Positions 11,822 through 22,100 of a DNA stretch of 64,000 bases are shown here, in pieces. Positions within the stretch are counted from its first letter, which is position 1, and each line of letters starts with the position of its first letter. Under the pieces are notes generated by a model. The model searched no databases and had not been told where the DNA came from. It saw only the letters and a program-made list of their open reading frames with translations. Source of the stretch: Henricia sp. BOLD:AAB3569. Taxonomy: Eukaryota > Echinodermata > Asteroidea > Spinulosida > Echinasteridae. The translations under genes were made by a program, and so were the position numbers. The stretch spans positions 1 through 64,000 of the forward strand of contig JBBELK010000491.1 of the NCBI GenBank assembly GCA_037783545.1, in the 5' to 3' direction.

Positions 11822-11882
11822 ACGCCATGAAGCAAATCAAAGGTGACAAAGGGCCTTGGACTTCAGACAGCTCTAGCAATAT
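11822..11882 (+). repeat. Duplicate of the SUMO-protease stop-codon region
   Basis: ACGCCATGAAGCAAATCAAA, then GGTGACA and GGCAATATT-like sequence matches 11409-11470, which contains the last codons and the TGA of the protease. The copies are 413 bp apart with a SINE between them. Confidence 0.85.
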
Positions 11883-11923
11883 CTTCGTCAAACGAAGTAA
11901 TTTCTGTAGTGAGAATGGGGTCT
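11883..11923. mobile_element. Solo terminal repeat of MITE family C
   Basis: CTTCGTCAAACGAAGTAATT, then GTGAGAATGGGGTCT matches the right end of the element at 23814-24346 (CTTCGTCGAACGAAGCAATT, GAGAACGGGGTC). No left end is seen. Confidence 0.65.
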
Positions 11924-12427
11924 TTGTTTGCACGTTGGTTGTCTTAGTGTGGTTAGCAACCCCAAACAAAGGGAACAGGGAGATGAAGGCCTGTCAACAG
12001 TTTGGCCTTGATAAAATGAATACATGTATTTCATAAACGGGGAGGGAAAAAAGTGCAAATAGTTTGTTGGTCTATCTGGGAACGATTTTTTTGGGTGGTT
12101 TTTACAAGCCAACAATCTTTATGAAAGGCCCATTGTATAAAACTCAATGACCCAGAGTTTGAAGTCATGATTTGAGAAGAAAACAAAATACTCAAAGTAA
12201 TGGTAGCAATGGTAATAAACAACAAATAATTTTTTTATAAAATTGTACCTTTCTGCCAAAAAAAAGTGTGCTTATCGTTTTTATAACCATGCATATATTG
12301 TAAAGGTTTTCTGAGGCATTGCTGCATGCTAATTTACCAACATTCTTCAGTTATGTAAAGCTGGTGTCAAGGAACTCGTAACAAATTTCATCTTGCAATC
12401 TCTTGCCAAATTTAACAAACAAAATTC

Positions 12428-12545
12428 AAGAGGTCCTGGGTTCAAATCCTGATAAGGCCCTTACGATGTTTGGTCGTTTCCTTTCAATGGTGATTAGACA
12501 CCACACTAAATATTGTGTTCATTACTTGAGCTCCCGTCACAGAAC
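12428..12545 (+). mobile_element. 3' part of the same tRNA-derived SINE
   Basis: Starts at the B-box region (GGTTCAAATCC, 12439-12449), continues GATAAGGCCCTTACGAT, TTTGGTCGTTTCCTTTCAATG and GGTGATTAGACACCACAC. The order matches the minus-strand copy at 4137-4365; the A-box half is absent. Confidence 0.8.
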
Positions 12546-12587
12546 AAACCGTGAACAATGTTTGGATATAAGCACGCATGCCTGTAC

Positions 12588-12736
12588 AATCTGGGGTCGA
12601 TTTCACAAAAACTTGGGACGCGTTGCAAGTACCAAATCCATCGCAACTCCCTGAACCCTGTGTAATTTTGCCACGGTTTCACGATGGAATTGGTACTTGC
12701 GATGCATCACAATTCTTTTTGAAATCAACCCCAGGT
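12588..12736. mobile_element. MITE-like element, family B, second copy
   Basis: Ends CTGGGGTCGATTTCACAAAA and TTTTTGAAATCAACCCCAG are inverted. The interior pair GTACCAAATCCATCG and CGATGGAATTGGTAC is also inverted. Related ends at 4429-4546. Confidence 0.75.
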
Positions 12737-13081
12737 GTCTCTTTTATTTGAAACAAGATTCTTCAAGTAAGGAAATGAGTAGTTCAGATACAACACATGG
12801 ACATCATCTACTCTACTTTTATAACATGAATATTCTAAAAACAAAAGTTGGTTGACCCTGGAATGTTTGAAAGTTATCTATTAAACGCATTCACAGGTTG
12901 CAACCATACAATATTGTATGTGTATTGGCTGAATCACCAATATGGTAATCATTTACAAGTTTACTGGAGATTTAAAAAAAAACTTTTTTACATGCACACT
13001 TCGTTCTCAGGTATCCTTTTGTGAAATGAACTAAAGATATTTACTCGAGATTTTGATACATCTATCTGAAATATTTGAATA

Positions 13082-13219
13082 AAATGGTACTTTAAAGAGA
13101 ACTAAAATAAGTACGACCATGATGAGCTTTCGTAGCTACACGTACTTCATCAGATGCAATTATGAATTAGTTGTTGCTATGAAAGCTTATTTTAGTTAGT
13201 CTTTAAAGTGCTACCATTT
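13082..13219. mobile_element. Foldback element
   Basis: Arms AAATGGTACTTTAAAGAGAA, CTAAAATAAG and CTTATTTTAGTTAGTCTTTA, GTGCTACCATTT, with inner GAGCTTTCGTAGC against TTGCTATGAAAGCTT. Confidence 0.75.
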
Positions 13220-13445
13220 GAAATTAAGATGTAACCGTACATCCTTGATAATGGTTTATAAAATACTACCAGCTTAACCACGAATTATATCGTACAGAAA
13301 ATTTGAACCCTTGGCGTGATGGCTATAACTATTTTTGCTTTCCAAAGGAACATGATTGCGCTTATAAAACATTGAGTAAAGTCCATGTAAAATAATGTAA
13401 CTTGACATGGTGGCACTAGTTGAATATTTTCAACACTTGTGACAA

Positions 13446-13463
13446 TGCCGAGGTACCTCGGCA
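13446..13463. repeat. Perfect 18-bp palindrome
   Basis: TGCCGAGGTACCTCGGCA is its own reverse complement. It stands alone in AT-rich spacer. Confidence 0.8.
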
Positions 13464-14318
13464 CACAATGTTTTTGTTATAAAATGTGGCATCAATTTAT
13501 AATTGAGAAATCATGTATGAAATATATTACATACGTAAATTCTTGTGAATGGGAATAAACAGAAAATCCCTTATTGCCTTTTTACCAAAGTTGCACATCA
13601 CCAAAAGCTGCAGCAGGACCTACATTTCAACATTTTATTTGATACCTTATCAATTTTGATTGCCCAATGCAACATACCTTGGGTAAAATGTATGGCACAT
13701 TTAACCCTGAAAGTTGTCAATGAATGCATGTTTGATATGTACACAGTCACAAACTTTGCTACAATAAAGTAAAAGTTTGTATAACTAAACATTTTAAGTT
13801 GGTGAGGCAAGCACCCCATTTGGTTTGGAAGAGTTACGACAAATAATCAACAATTTTCTCCCTGGCTTATTAATGTTGGTTTTAATTTTTCATGCCATTC
13901 TAAAAACAAAGACCAAAAGCAATTTGATACCTGGCACATTTTTTTCTCTCTGATAATTCCAGCATTAAGTGGTTGATGGTCATTTCAGTATCACTTCAAT
14001 TGTCCTTGGTACAATTAATAATGATACTGTTGTAAACTTTGCAACAAAATCATTCAACCTTTTTTTTTTGTTGGATCATGGTCCAGTAATTGGAAGAAAT
14101 GTCATTTGAAGTAAAACCCCTTATTTTTCACAGATACTGTATGCTCATGTTTTAAAATTTACAGTTATTTATCGATGGCCTACAGATCGATATTGAGACT
14201 TGTTGATGCAAGACTAAGTACATGTTTGGTCCAGTAACAATCTTGTACGCAGTATTATAATCCTTTAATTTTCCCTTAAAAAGCAGCAAAAGAAAAACAA
14301 AGTTGTATTTTACCGTTC

Positions 14319-15977
14319 TTAATGCCGAATGTCAACTTCGTGACATAGAACCTCATAATTACTTAAAGGCTTTACAAAATGAAAGTCAGGGACTCCGCAG
14401 TGTGGACACGGTATATTCTGCGAGTAGTCGCTGAAGAAGTGCGTGCCTCGTGTGGGATCTGTGACTTGTTTTCCACACTGTTTGCAGCTGAGGCGTTTTA
14501 AACAACACGGTGAAGCAGCGAAGATGTCGTAGGAGTAAAGTGTGCCGAGTTGGTGGTGGCTTCCATCCCAACGCGAGTTGCAGTTGCGACAAACGATACG
14601 CTTGATTCCTTCTAAACACTGCATGCATACTGCACCCAAGTACTGGACGCGGCCGTTTAGAGCCAAGCGTAAACTGACATCGCTGTGATTGAGTGGCGTC
14701 AAATAAAACGTTCCGTCAATCAGTGGATGGCAATCAAACACAGGCATCTGGTTCTGACAAAGCGAACATATCATCGTAGCAACACCGTGTGCTGCTAGGG
14801 TACTCAGTACAAATCCTCTGACTTCATCCGTGTCTGAGGCCTGGTCATTCTCCATTCTTATGTGATATGGGTTGCACTTCTCGGGCGGCAAAAGCTTGGA
14901 AAAAATGGAAAGGTCGACACGATGTATGAATGGCACTTCATGGTTGGCTAGTCCAACGTCGGGTTTGATTTGGCCCTTTGGTAGCACATGTTCAGTAAAC
15001 TGCTCGCAGGTTCTATTTTGTTCAACGTTCTCTTGGCCGTGTTGTGTCGGTGGAAACTGTTGGCCTTGTATAGGCCCACTTGGTGCGTCTGAGTTAATGC
15101 CAGTCTTGTTTGTATGCAATAAAGCATCCCCACCTCCAGCACTACAACTAACACTGTGCTGGGGTATACATGTAGGCCAGTCAAATGTCTGCTGTTTGTT
15201 TGCTGCTGTCGTGGGGTGTTTACATAGATTCTGTTGTTGTTGATGGTTTCCACAGCTGTTAGGCAATACAGGATTGGCACAAGTACGCGGTGACTGGGTG
15301 AGAGATGACATACTATCAGACCTTACAACTGGGCTGTGTGGAGGCGTATGATTTTCATTGGATGAGGCCGATGCGTGTCGATGTCGGCCGTGTGGATTGG
15401 GTGGTAGGGTTGTCGCTTTTCCAATACTTGGCTTGTCACTTGACTTTTTACGACGTCGATGTTTTCGCTGAGCGTTATCTTCATTGTCGGGGACGACGCG
15501 TTTTGGTGGAATCCAATCCAGATCCTTACGTAGATGACCCTTAGTACATTGGCAAGAACACGCCTTCCAGGCCAAATCGTAACCTTTCTTTGTCCACAAG
15601 TTTTGTCGGCGTTGTTTTTCGGACCAGCTGCGAGCTCGTCCTGATGAACGTAAATACGTTAGCACCTCTTCTTCCCATGCCAAGAAGCATGATTTGTGCA
15701 TGTATTTGCCATGTACACAATCTGCGTTGTTGCATACCACTTTGTCCACGTCGTCTGGATCTGCAGTGTTAACTGGTTTGCCAACTGAACACCCAAAAGG
15801 CACACAACAAGGTTTTAAACTGTCAGACACGCCAGCAGCGTTGTCATGGACTTCAGCGTCATCTTCATAAAGAACGTTTTCTCCATCATGTCCGTCGTCT
15901 TCATTGTTGCCTTCAGCTGCCTCGGCGCGGTAACGCTCGGCTTTTTGCTTTGCCCTCTCCTCCTTTGTGAACGGCAT
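14319..15977 (-). CDS. HECA: Headcase protein homologue
   Basis: Homologue of Drosophila headcase / human HECA, a cytoplasmic-nuclear regulator of growth, branching and cell cycle (family knowledge). The 552-residue reading frame has an N-terminal Headcase region at about residues 55-155 (CCVPFGCSVGKP, CNNADCVHGKYMHKSCFLAW, ending DWIPP). A basic and low-complexity linker follows (RKHRRRKKS, then Ser/Pro/Gln-rich). The C-terminal Headcase region has repeated Cys pairs (CSLC, CMQC, CRNC, CKQC, CPHC) that look zinc-binding. The frame is open eight codons further upstream, but a consensus acceptor (TTTCATTTCAG) ends at 15984, so the coding start is taken as the ATG of MPFTKEER at 15975-15977, just inside an exon whose 5' UTR continues upstream. 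The length is close to human HECA. The frame ends in TAA at 14319-14321 with no internal stop. Confidence 0.93.
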   Translation of the reverse strand: MPFTKEERAKQKAERYRAEAAEGNNEDDGHDGENVLYEDDAEVHDNAAGVSDSLKPCCVPFGCSVGKPVNTADPDDVDKVVCNNADCVHGKYMHKSCFLAWEEEVLTYLRSSGRARSWSEKQRRQNLWTKKGYDLAWKACSCQCTKGHLRKDLDWIPPKRVVPDNEDNAQRKHRRRKKSSDKPSIGKATTLPPNPHGRHRHASASSNENHTPPHSPVVRSDSMSSLTQSPRTCANPVLPNSCGNHQQQQNLCKHPTTAANKQQTFDWPTCIPQHSVSCSAGGGDALLHTNKTGINSDAPSGPIQGQQFPPTQHGQENVEQNRTCEQFTEHVLPKGQIKPDVGLANHEVPFIHRVDLSIFSKLLPPEKCNPYHIRMENDQASDTDEVRGFVLSTLAAHGVATMICSLCQNQMPVFDCHPLIDGTFYLTPLNHSDVSLRLALNGRVQYLGAVCMQCLEGIKRIVCRNCNSRWDGSHHQLGTLYSYDIFAASPCCLKRLSCKQCGKQVTDPTRGTHFFSDYSQNIPCPHCGVPDFHFVKPLSNYEVLCHEVDIRH

Positions 15978-16035
15978 ATTCACCTGAAATGAAAGGTACA
16001 CAACTTTTATGATGTGATTATGTTTTTACTTTTTG

Positions 16036-16167
16036 CAAGAATACATGTATGCACTGCAGGGTGGTGAAATAAACAGTTGCTACGTACATGTAGGCCATAA
16101 CTTCATAAGCATGATAAGGCTAGGCAATTTTGGTTTTTTTTGCCACCCTGCAGTGCATGTATTCTTG
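16036..16167. mobile_element. Foldback element upstream of the HECA exon
   Basis: CAAGAATACATGTATGCACT, GCAGGGTGG at the left and CCACCCTGCAGTGCATGTAT, TCTTG at the right are inverted, with one to two mismatches. Confidence 0.8.
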
Positions 16168-16262
16168 TAAAGTCTGTTGTAGGCCTACAAAACCTTTTGT
16201 TCAAACGAATATCCTCCCAGACTGAGTCCCATTAAAAAAAGGGGAGCTATACTTTCAGCTAT

Positions 16263-16350
16263 CTGGAAATAGGGCGAAGTGGAACTGGGGCGAAGTGACA
16301 CTAGGGCGAAGTGACAATAAGGCGAAGTAAATGCCAAATGGGGCGAAGTG
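16263..16350. repeat. Degenerate GGGCGAAGTG tandem repeat
   Basis: Five units of about 16-20 bp containing GGGCGAAGTG or GGCGAAGTA. The same motif forms the block at 2340-2535. Confidence 0.7.
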
Positions 16351-16559
16351 ACTGTAACAAAAAAACATTGTAAAACATCAGGCCGGCCTACCACACTTTA
16401 ACCGTAGAGTACTGATGCTGTAGGCATATCTTGTCAATCACACACAGGTGTGGTTTAGCAAGCTTCTTCGATCGCTCGAAGCACAAAACCCATGCACAAA
16501 AAGACGATACAACATAAAACGTAAACATTCAATATGTAGGCCTACGCCTTTGTACGTAC

Positions 16560-16740
16560 AGTGCGTGTTGTGTATAGTACTGGGACCGATAGTGGCTGTG
16601 TCACGTGATAGTACGCCCCTGGTAAAGCGACGCTGATTGGCTCGACGCATAATGTTCACGTAATTTGCATAAAGCTCAAGGGTCTCCTTTCCTGTTAGAC
16701 TCGTTACCAGTCACCTATCGCGGCTGAAAAGGTAATCTGT
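16560..16740. promoter_or_regulatory. Possible shared promoter region of HECA (-) and HLCS (+)
   Basis: Within 70 bp: TCACGTGA (E-box/CLEAR-like, 16601-16608), an inverted CCAAT box (GATTGGCT, 16635-16642) and an octamer ATTTGCAT (16663-16670). GAAAAG|GTAATC at 16731 could be the donor of an untranslated first HLCS exon. HECA begins 0.6 kb to the left; the HLCS ATG is 2.4 kb to the right. Motifs are short, so this is an inference. Confidence 0.3.
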
Positions 16741-16975
16741 GTGTCATTTTTAAGAAATATTATTTTTGTTGCTAAACATATGGATAGAACAGTTGTGTTA
16801 GTCTGTAGATTAACAAAATAATTCAAAGGTAGCGCTTAAATTAAAAGACTGAGTAAAATAAGCATAAGCTAGTTTAGTCGTAGCAGCAAAGGTCTACTTC
16901 ATCAGATGCAATCATTGCAAGATGAGTGTGTTTCTTCCTCCATGGTGTAATTAAGTATAGTACTGGCGGTCAGAC

Positions 16976-17021
16976 CATAGAGTTGTATAAGCCGTAGCCT
17001 TACGGCTTATACAACTCTATG
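16976..17021. mobile_element. Perfect 46-bp palindromic insertion
   Basis: Two identical 21-bp arms (CATAGAGTTGTATAAGCCGT plus A, and the complement) around GCCT. Flanked by GGTCAGACC (16968-16976) and GGTCAG (17022-17027), the same target sequence that borders the next element. Confidence 0.85.
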
Positions 17022-17035
17022 GGTCAGGTCAGACC

Positions 17036-17304
17036 TAGCTAAGATAATCTCAGCTCTTTTTTTATCATTTTTCATTGGGATGTGGTCTTTTAGCAGTAGA
17101 GCTGAGAGAAGTTAAGAACATGAACCCGCCATCGCAAAACAAATGTGTCATTTTCTCACCGTGACACACTAATTCCCCCTAAAACTCACCCAAACATTTG
17201 TTTTGCGATGGCGGGTTCATGTTCTTAACTTCTCTCAGCTCTACTGCTAAAAGACCACATCCCAATGAAAAATGATAAAAAAAGAGCTGAGATTATCTTA
17301 GCTA
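17036..17304. mobile_element. Foldback transposon with perfect 111-bp arms and 9-bp target duplication
   Basis: The left arm 17036-17146 and right arm 17194-17304 are exact reverse complements (ends TAGCTAAGATAATCTCAGCT). The spacer is 47 bp. GGTCAGACC flanks both sides (17027-17035 and 17305-17313). It has no coding capacity, so it would need a transposase supplied elsewhere. Confidence 0.95.
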
Positions 17305-17870
17305 GGTCAGACCGGCATATGGAGCTAGCTATCATGGCTATAAACATGATTAAATGTTTCAGTTTATCTTCTACATTTATTTAGTTGTTTTTACGTATGA
17401 ATCCCTAAATTATTAAAATCCCGACAGTATTTGAAGGTCCAGTAAAACTGACCGTAATTTACTCATATTTTTGTACCATGGTCAGACAGATAGAGGGCGC
17501 TCGTACCGTAAGCATGATATCGATACGCCGCACTTGTCGCACAGGTATGTTTTTTTACACTAAATTGTGGTGTCAACAACATTACCTTAATTCTGCCGCA
17601 GCCTAATATAATATTAATAAGGTATTTGGGCATTAGGTCTTGACCCAGGGAGTAACTAGAATACAGGGTCCACGCGACAGCACCTTTTCAAAGTTGAACG
17701 GAGACGATGCATGTGATCGAAGAGACGGCGAGACTTGACGGCAGAGCCAGAGCAGAGGGAGCCGGAGATAAGCGCCCATGCATTGGTTACTTGGTACTGT
17801 GTGCGAAAGTATCACTTTGCCGTGACTTCGTCATAAAAAAATCTGGTATTTTTTTCGTAGGCCTAGACAT

Positions 17871-18234
17871 TGAACAAAGATTTGAATGAAATTACCTCCT
17901 GGAATCAACAGATCATCAAATTCTAAGATATACTTCCCACTTGCATTTCTGTCGCAAATGTTGCATTCCTGAGATAAGTAGAAATGATAAAATTACCACA
18001 TGATTTACTGCATAAAGTAATGCACAAAATGACGCGGCGAGCGGTCTGTGCATAAAAGTGACAACAGAGGGCGCTGCGCGCGTGTGAATGGTTGTCTTGT
18101 GCACTAACTGAAGGCAATTTTTGATGGAGAAAATACAATTTTTCTACAAAAAAGCAACGTTTGCGACAAAAGTGCAAGTGGGAAATATATCTGTTGATTC
18201 CACAAGATAATTTCCTTAAAATCTTTGTTCAATC
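17871..18234. mobile_element. Foldback element with diverged arms
   Basis: Left arm with TGAACAAAGATTT, GGAATCAACAGAT, CTTCCCACTTGCA, GTCGCAAATGTTGC. Right arm with GCAACGTTTGCGAC, TGCAAGTGGGAA, ATCTGTTGATTCC, AAATCTTTGTTCA. Arms about 90 bp, loop about 190 bp. Confidence 0.85.
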
Positions 18235-18566
18235 ATAAAATGTATACAAAAAAAAACCCCAAAATCTCCGAAGTACAAAGTGACGGAAGAGGTTTTTTTG
18301 GTTAAAATTGAAAAATTGCTTCATACAATTTTTTAACTGGAACAGTTTGACTGTGCGTAAAATCCCTATACCAAGAGGTGAATTTGCAAGTTATAGTATT
18401 GTTTTAGTCGGGCGCCGCTCAAATCACGAAATGTGGTCTATAGGTTCATAAGTCTGTGAGCAAGGCTATGCAGGCCAACGATCTTAGATGAAGGCCAAGG
18501 GCAAAACTGCGGGGAAAGTTGGAGTAGGCTAGTATCTTCTTGGGAAAGAATTGAGAAGTTGATCAT

Positions 18567-18717
18567 GGCTTCAGACCTTGTGTACAAAACATGTGAGACA
18601 AGCTGAATATTTTCTAAGTGTTTCCTCACAAAATCTTAAAACTCTCACTCTTAAATTTGGGTTTTTCCATCAAATCTGCACTTACCGATCGATACTTGAT
18701 GAGTCATTTTAAAGAAA
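18567..18717 (+). repeat. Second copy of the 3366-3492 repeat
   Basis: Shares TTCAGACCTTGTGTACAAAA, TTTCCTCACAAAATCTTAAA and CATCAAATCTGCACTTACC with the copy at 3366. Located upstream of the HLCS start codon. Confidence 0.7.
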
Positions 18718-19149
18718 AACAATTTGATCAACTTCTCAACTTTTTATGTTTTCACTCCAGTTTTGTCTGTCGCGGTACACAAATGCATGACACGGGGTCA
18801 GAAAAGTGCCATCTTTCATGTCTTTAGTAGTCTCTGTACAAATTGTCATTTGTTCAGTTTTGCGGGGAAAATAATATCCATGCAAGTGAGGTATTACTTT
18901 GACACGACCATTCACGTCATTCCACCAAATTTTATTCCTTTGTCTTTGTATTTTCTTTTTTTGTATTCAGTTTTTGTGTGCCTGACAGTGTTCCTCGTAG
19001 GAGAGATCATTTGGAAGTCATACACTACATGAACATAACTCTACATACCTGCATTGAGAGTAACATCATAGGAGATTTGTGAGAAAACAGCATGGTCTCA
19101 GCAACAGTAGCACCATACTAACACATAAAAACCTACCAACATCGTAGCC

Positions 19150-22100
19150 ATGCTGTTTACAGTGTGTTATGCCTATCTGAGCGTGTCGACAGCTTGGCAA
19201 AACTACAGAGCGAAAGTCCAAGTGATGAACGCTTTACGTTGCCATGGCATTAAGGCAAGCATCTCATTCCAAAAGGTCCTCCAAAAGAGCACAGTTTGTG
19301 AGAGAGAAAAGGGCAGGATTTCAGTTCTTTGTGAGTTTGGGAAACGACCAATCACAACACAGCGTCTTGCTGAGAAGAAAGGAAAGCAAATGCAAGTTGT
19401 GACACCCAGAGTAAGTAGGCCAAGATTCTTGATGTGGTTTACACCATGAAGGTGTAAAAACTAGGCTGATATTGTATTATATTTTATTTCAATTTTTCCC
19501 GATTCATTATATTTTTTACATGTATTTAATGGGTTTAATGAACTTCAATTCGCAGCCCGTAGGCTGAATTGCATGAAGCTTACAAGAATGTTCCACCTAA
19601 ACATCGAGATACATACATTGTACATGTACGGGTAGGTCCAAATGTTCCTATGTTTGTTTATCTTGGATCGTAAACTTAAAACCACTTGCATTTCTGAAGA
19701 CTTTATTCATAATTAATCGGAAAATTCATAATTAAGGTGTCGGGTGTGGAATGCATATTGTCATTGAATACTTCACTTGTACCCGCTTTAGATGCATAAA
19801 ATTGCATCAATACTTGATTTGATCTGTTCTCACTCTAGCAACGTGTAGACCTGTCTAAAGACTGGACATCGTTCATTGATACATCACGTTGCCAACTTGG
19901 TCATTTAGTGGATTCACAGCAATCGTCTGCATCATGTCTTAATTCTGTGATTGTGCTCCTTGAGGCTTCTCCACCCAAGATAGATCACCAAGGTCGTCTC
20001 CATCTTCGGGATGTTTCCGAGGGTCGCGCGGTTAAGCTGTCTGACCTAACAATCCCTCTTGCTTGGAAATCAGGCAAACCATTTGGCGTTCTGGTTCAGG
20101 CTTCTGCAGACAGTTTTGGCGTGGTTGGATCTGCGTACATGGAAGGAGTTTTGGAGTTGGATGATGGACTTTTGGTGGATCAGATGGTCTGTGAGTATCT
20201 TTTGTGGGGTGATTGGGTAGGGCTTTTTTGGGTGGGGCTTTTGTGGGGTGATTGGGTGCGCTTTTTGGGTGGGGCTTTTGTGGGGTGATTGGGTGGGGCT
20301 TTTTGATGGTGGGTTAAACATTTCAGTTTGTAAATAAATATCAAAGCACAATCTTATTGTTTGTCAAGTGTGTACGTACTCACTTAAAGAATTCAAGTAT
20401 TCAGTTGTTGCCCGAGCCAGATTTCATGGTGCTGTTTAGCACAAAAGGAATCCTTGGTATGAATACCAGAAAGAAATAGTAATAATAATAATAAAAATCT
20501 GCTTAGCACAATGTATTTGCTTTCTACTGCAATAATGCGTTGCTAGCCAAAATTGTATGTGATGTGTATTTACTTATATTTTGCTACTGTTTCTAAAAAC
20601 ACAATTTGACGTACAATTTTGGCTGGAAACCCATTTTCCAAAGCAAACAGTGTCATGAAATTGGTCCTTTGTCTCTTATAATCGTTAATGGTTTCAATTT
20701 GCAGAGTTCGTTATTTTTGTGTAACTAATTGTTCAATCTTTCAGGTGTAGACACGATTGGTGAACCATTTAACCTTGTGATCCAGGACCCCAAAGCTTCA
20801 TGTGATGAAGGCAACTCTTATGTGTCTCCCTACAAAGATCCTTCTGTGCTTTGGAATGCACCTACCCAAAGAGGGGGTGCATCAAAGGAGGACCAAGAAC
20901 CTCAGAAGATGGAAGGTCTGTCCCATAAATCACCGTTCGAGTTGAGTGAAATTGGGGAGAAACAAAACGTAGGGATGGGAGGAGATGAGTTGGGCGTTGG
21001 AATGAAGAATTCCTCAGAGAGAGACGAGAGCAGATCAGTTAAACCTCCTAATCTGCTTGTGTTCACTGGCAGTAATGACACAGATGCGTCCAGATACGAA
21101 GTCTCTGTCCATCTATTGGAAAAGGTGCTTCCACTCCAGCGATACGTTATTTATTGGCTGAAGCATGCTCAGGTTTTGACCACTCCATGGTCTGACAATT
21201 GTAAGTTGCTGCTTGTTATGATTGGCACAGAAGACTTTCAAGATACTATCGTCAAGAGGTTTTCAGATTATGTCATGTCTGGAGGATCTATTTTAGTACT
21301 TGGTGGGGAATCTCCTCAAACATCTTTAAGTGTCGGTACAGTGGAGTACTGTGCATCGACTGGTAATGAAGTGATTTCATTTGATGCGCAGTGTGCAGAA
21401 TCGAGGATAATGCATGATTTGTTTGCTGGAGGTGACAATGCGGTTCTTGCACGGAGTTGTGGGAATGCTGTTATTACGGAGACGTCCTTTAAAAGCAATT
21501 CGGGGAAACTGATTCACTCCCAAGTAAGCACTTTGCATTTTAGTTTTGACCTTAATCACGGTGTGGGCATTTTTGTCTTGTTCCCCATATATAGTACGTG
21601 TCAGACACAATCGGTGCGTCTGCGCGATATGTAATCATCTGTTTTACGAGTATCACTGTCCGCATTACGCGTTTTCTTATTGCTACGTGTGTGTGTTATT
21701 GCGATGAACACAAACAATTTCAACACGGGGCCAAACTATTTTTCTGCAAGCCTCGCTTTCTAATAGGAGAAAAGAGAAGATGGCTGCACTGTGATAAAGG
21801 TGTATTTATTCGGGGAGCAATAGCAAGCTACTGTCACAAGTACCAAGTTGAAATGCATGAATCTATTGATAAAAGGTTTCTCCTGTTCCACAAAATCTTG
21901 GGTTAAACTTGCCCACGCCTAGTCGAAATTGGACATTTATAATAAAATTTGGTCAGTGAGCAAATATTTAATTCTTTTGTGGTTAGGACGAATCACACCA
22001 GATATTTTGTGGGTGTGCCTTTTTCCCGATTAGTGTGAAATGAGCAAGTGAAATCTCTGAGAGAATGCAGAATAATAAATAATGACTTGTTACGAGCGTG

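Larger units (their letters stand above)
11434..14318. other. Spacer between the SUMO protease and HECA (convergent 3' ends)
   Basis: Holds the protease 3' UTR (extent unknown), the SINE at 11529, the exon-end duplication, a SINE fragment, and foldbacks at 12588 and 13082. Two AATAAA hexamers lie at 13554 and 13763. No gene was recognised; ORFs here are short and unsupported. Confidence 0.6.
16002..19149. other. Spacer between divergent HECA and HLCS
   Basis: Contains the candidate promoter region, three foldback elements (16976, 17036 and 17871), a repeat copy at 18567, and presumably untranslated first exons of both genes. No other coding sequence was recognised. Confidence 0.6.
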
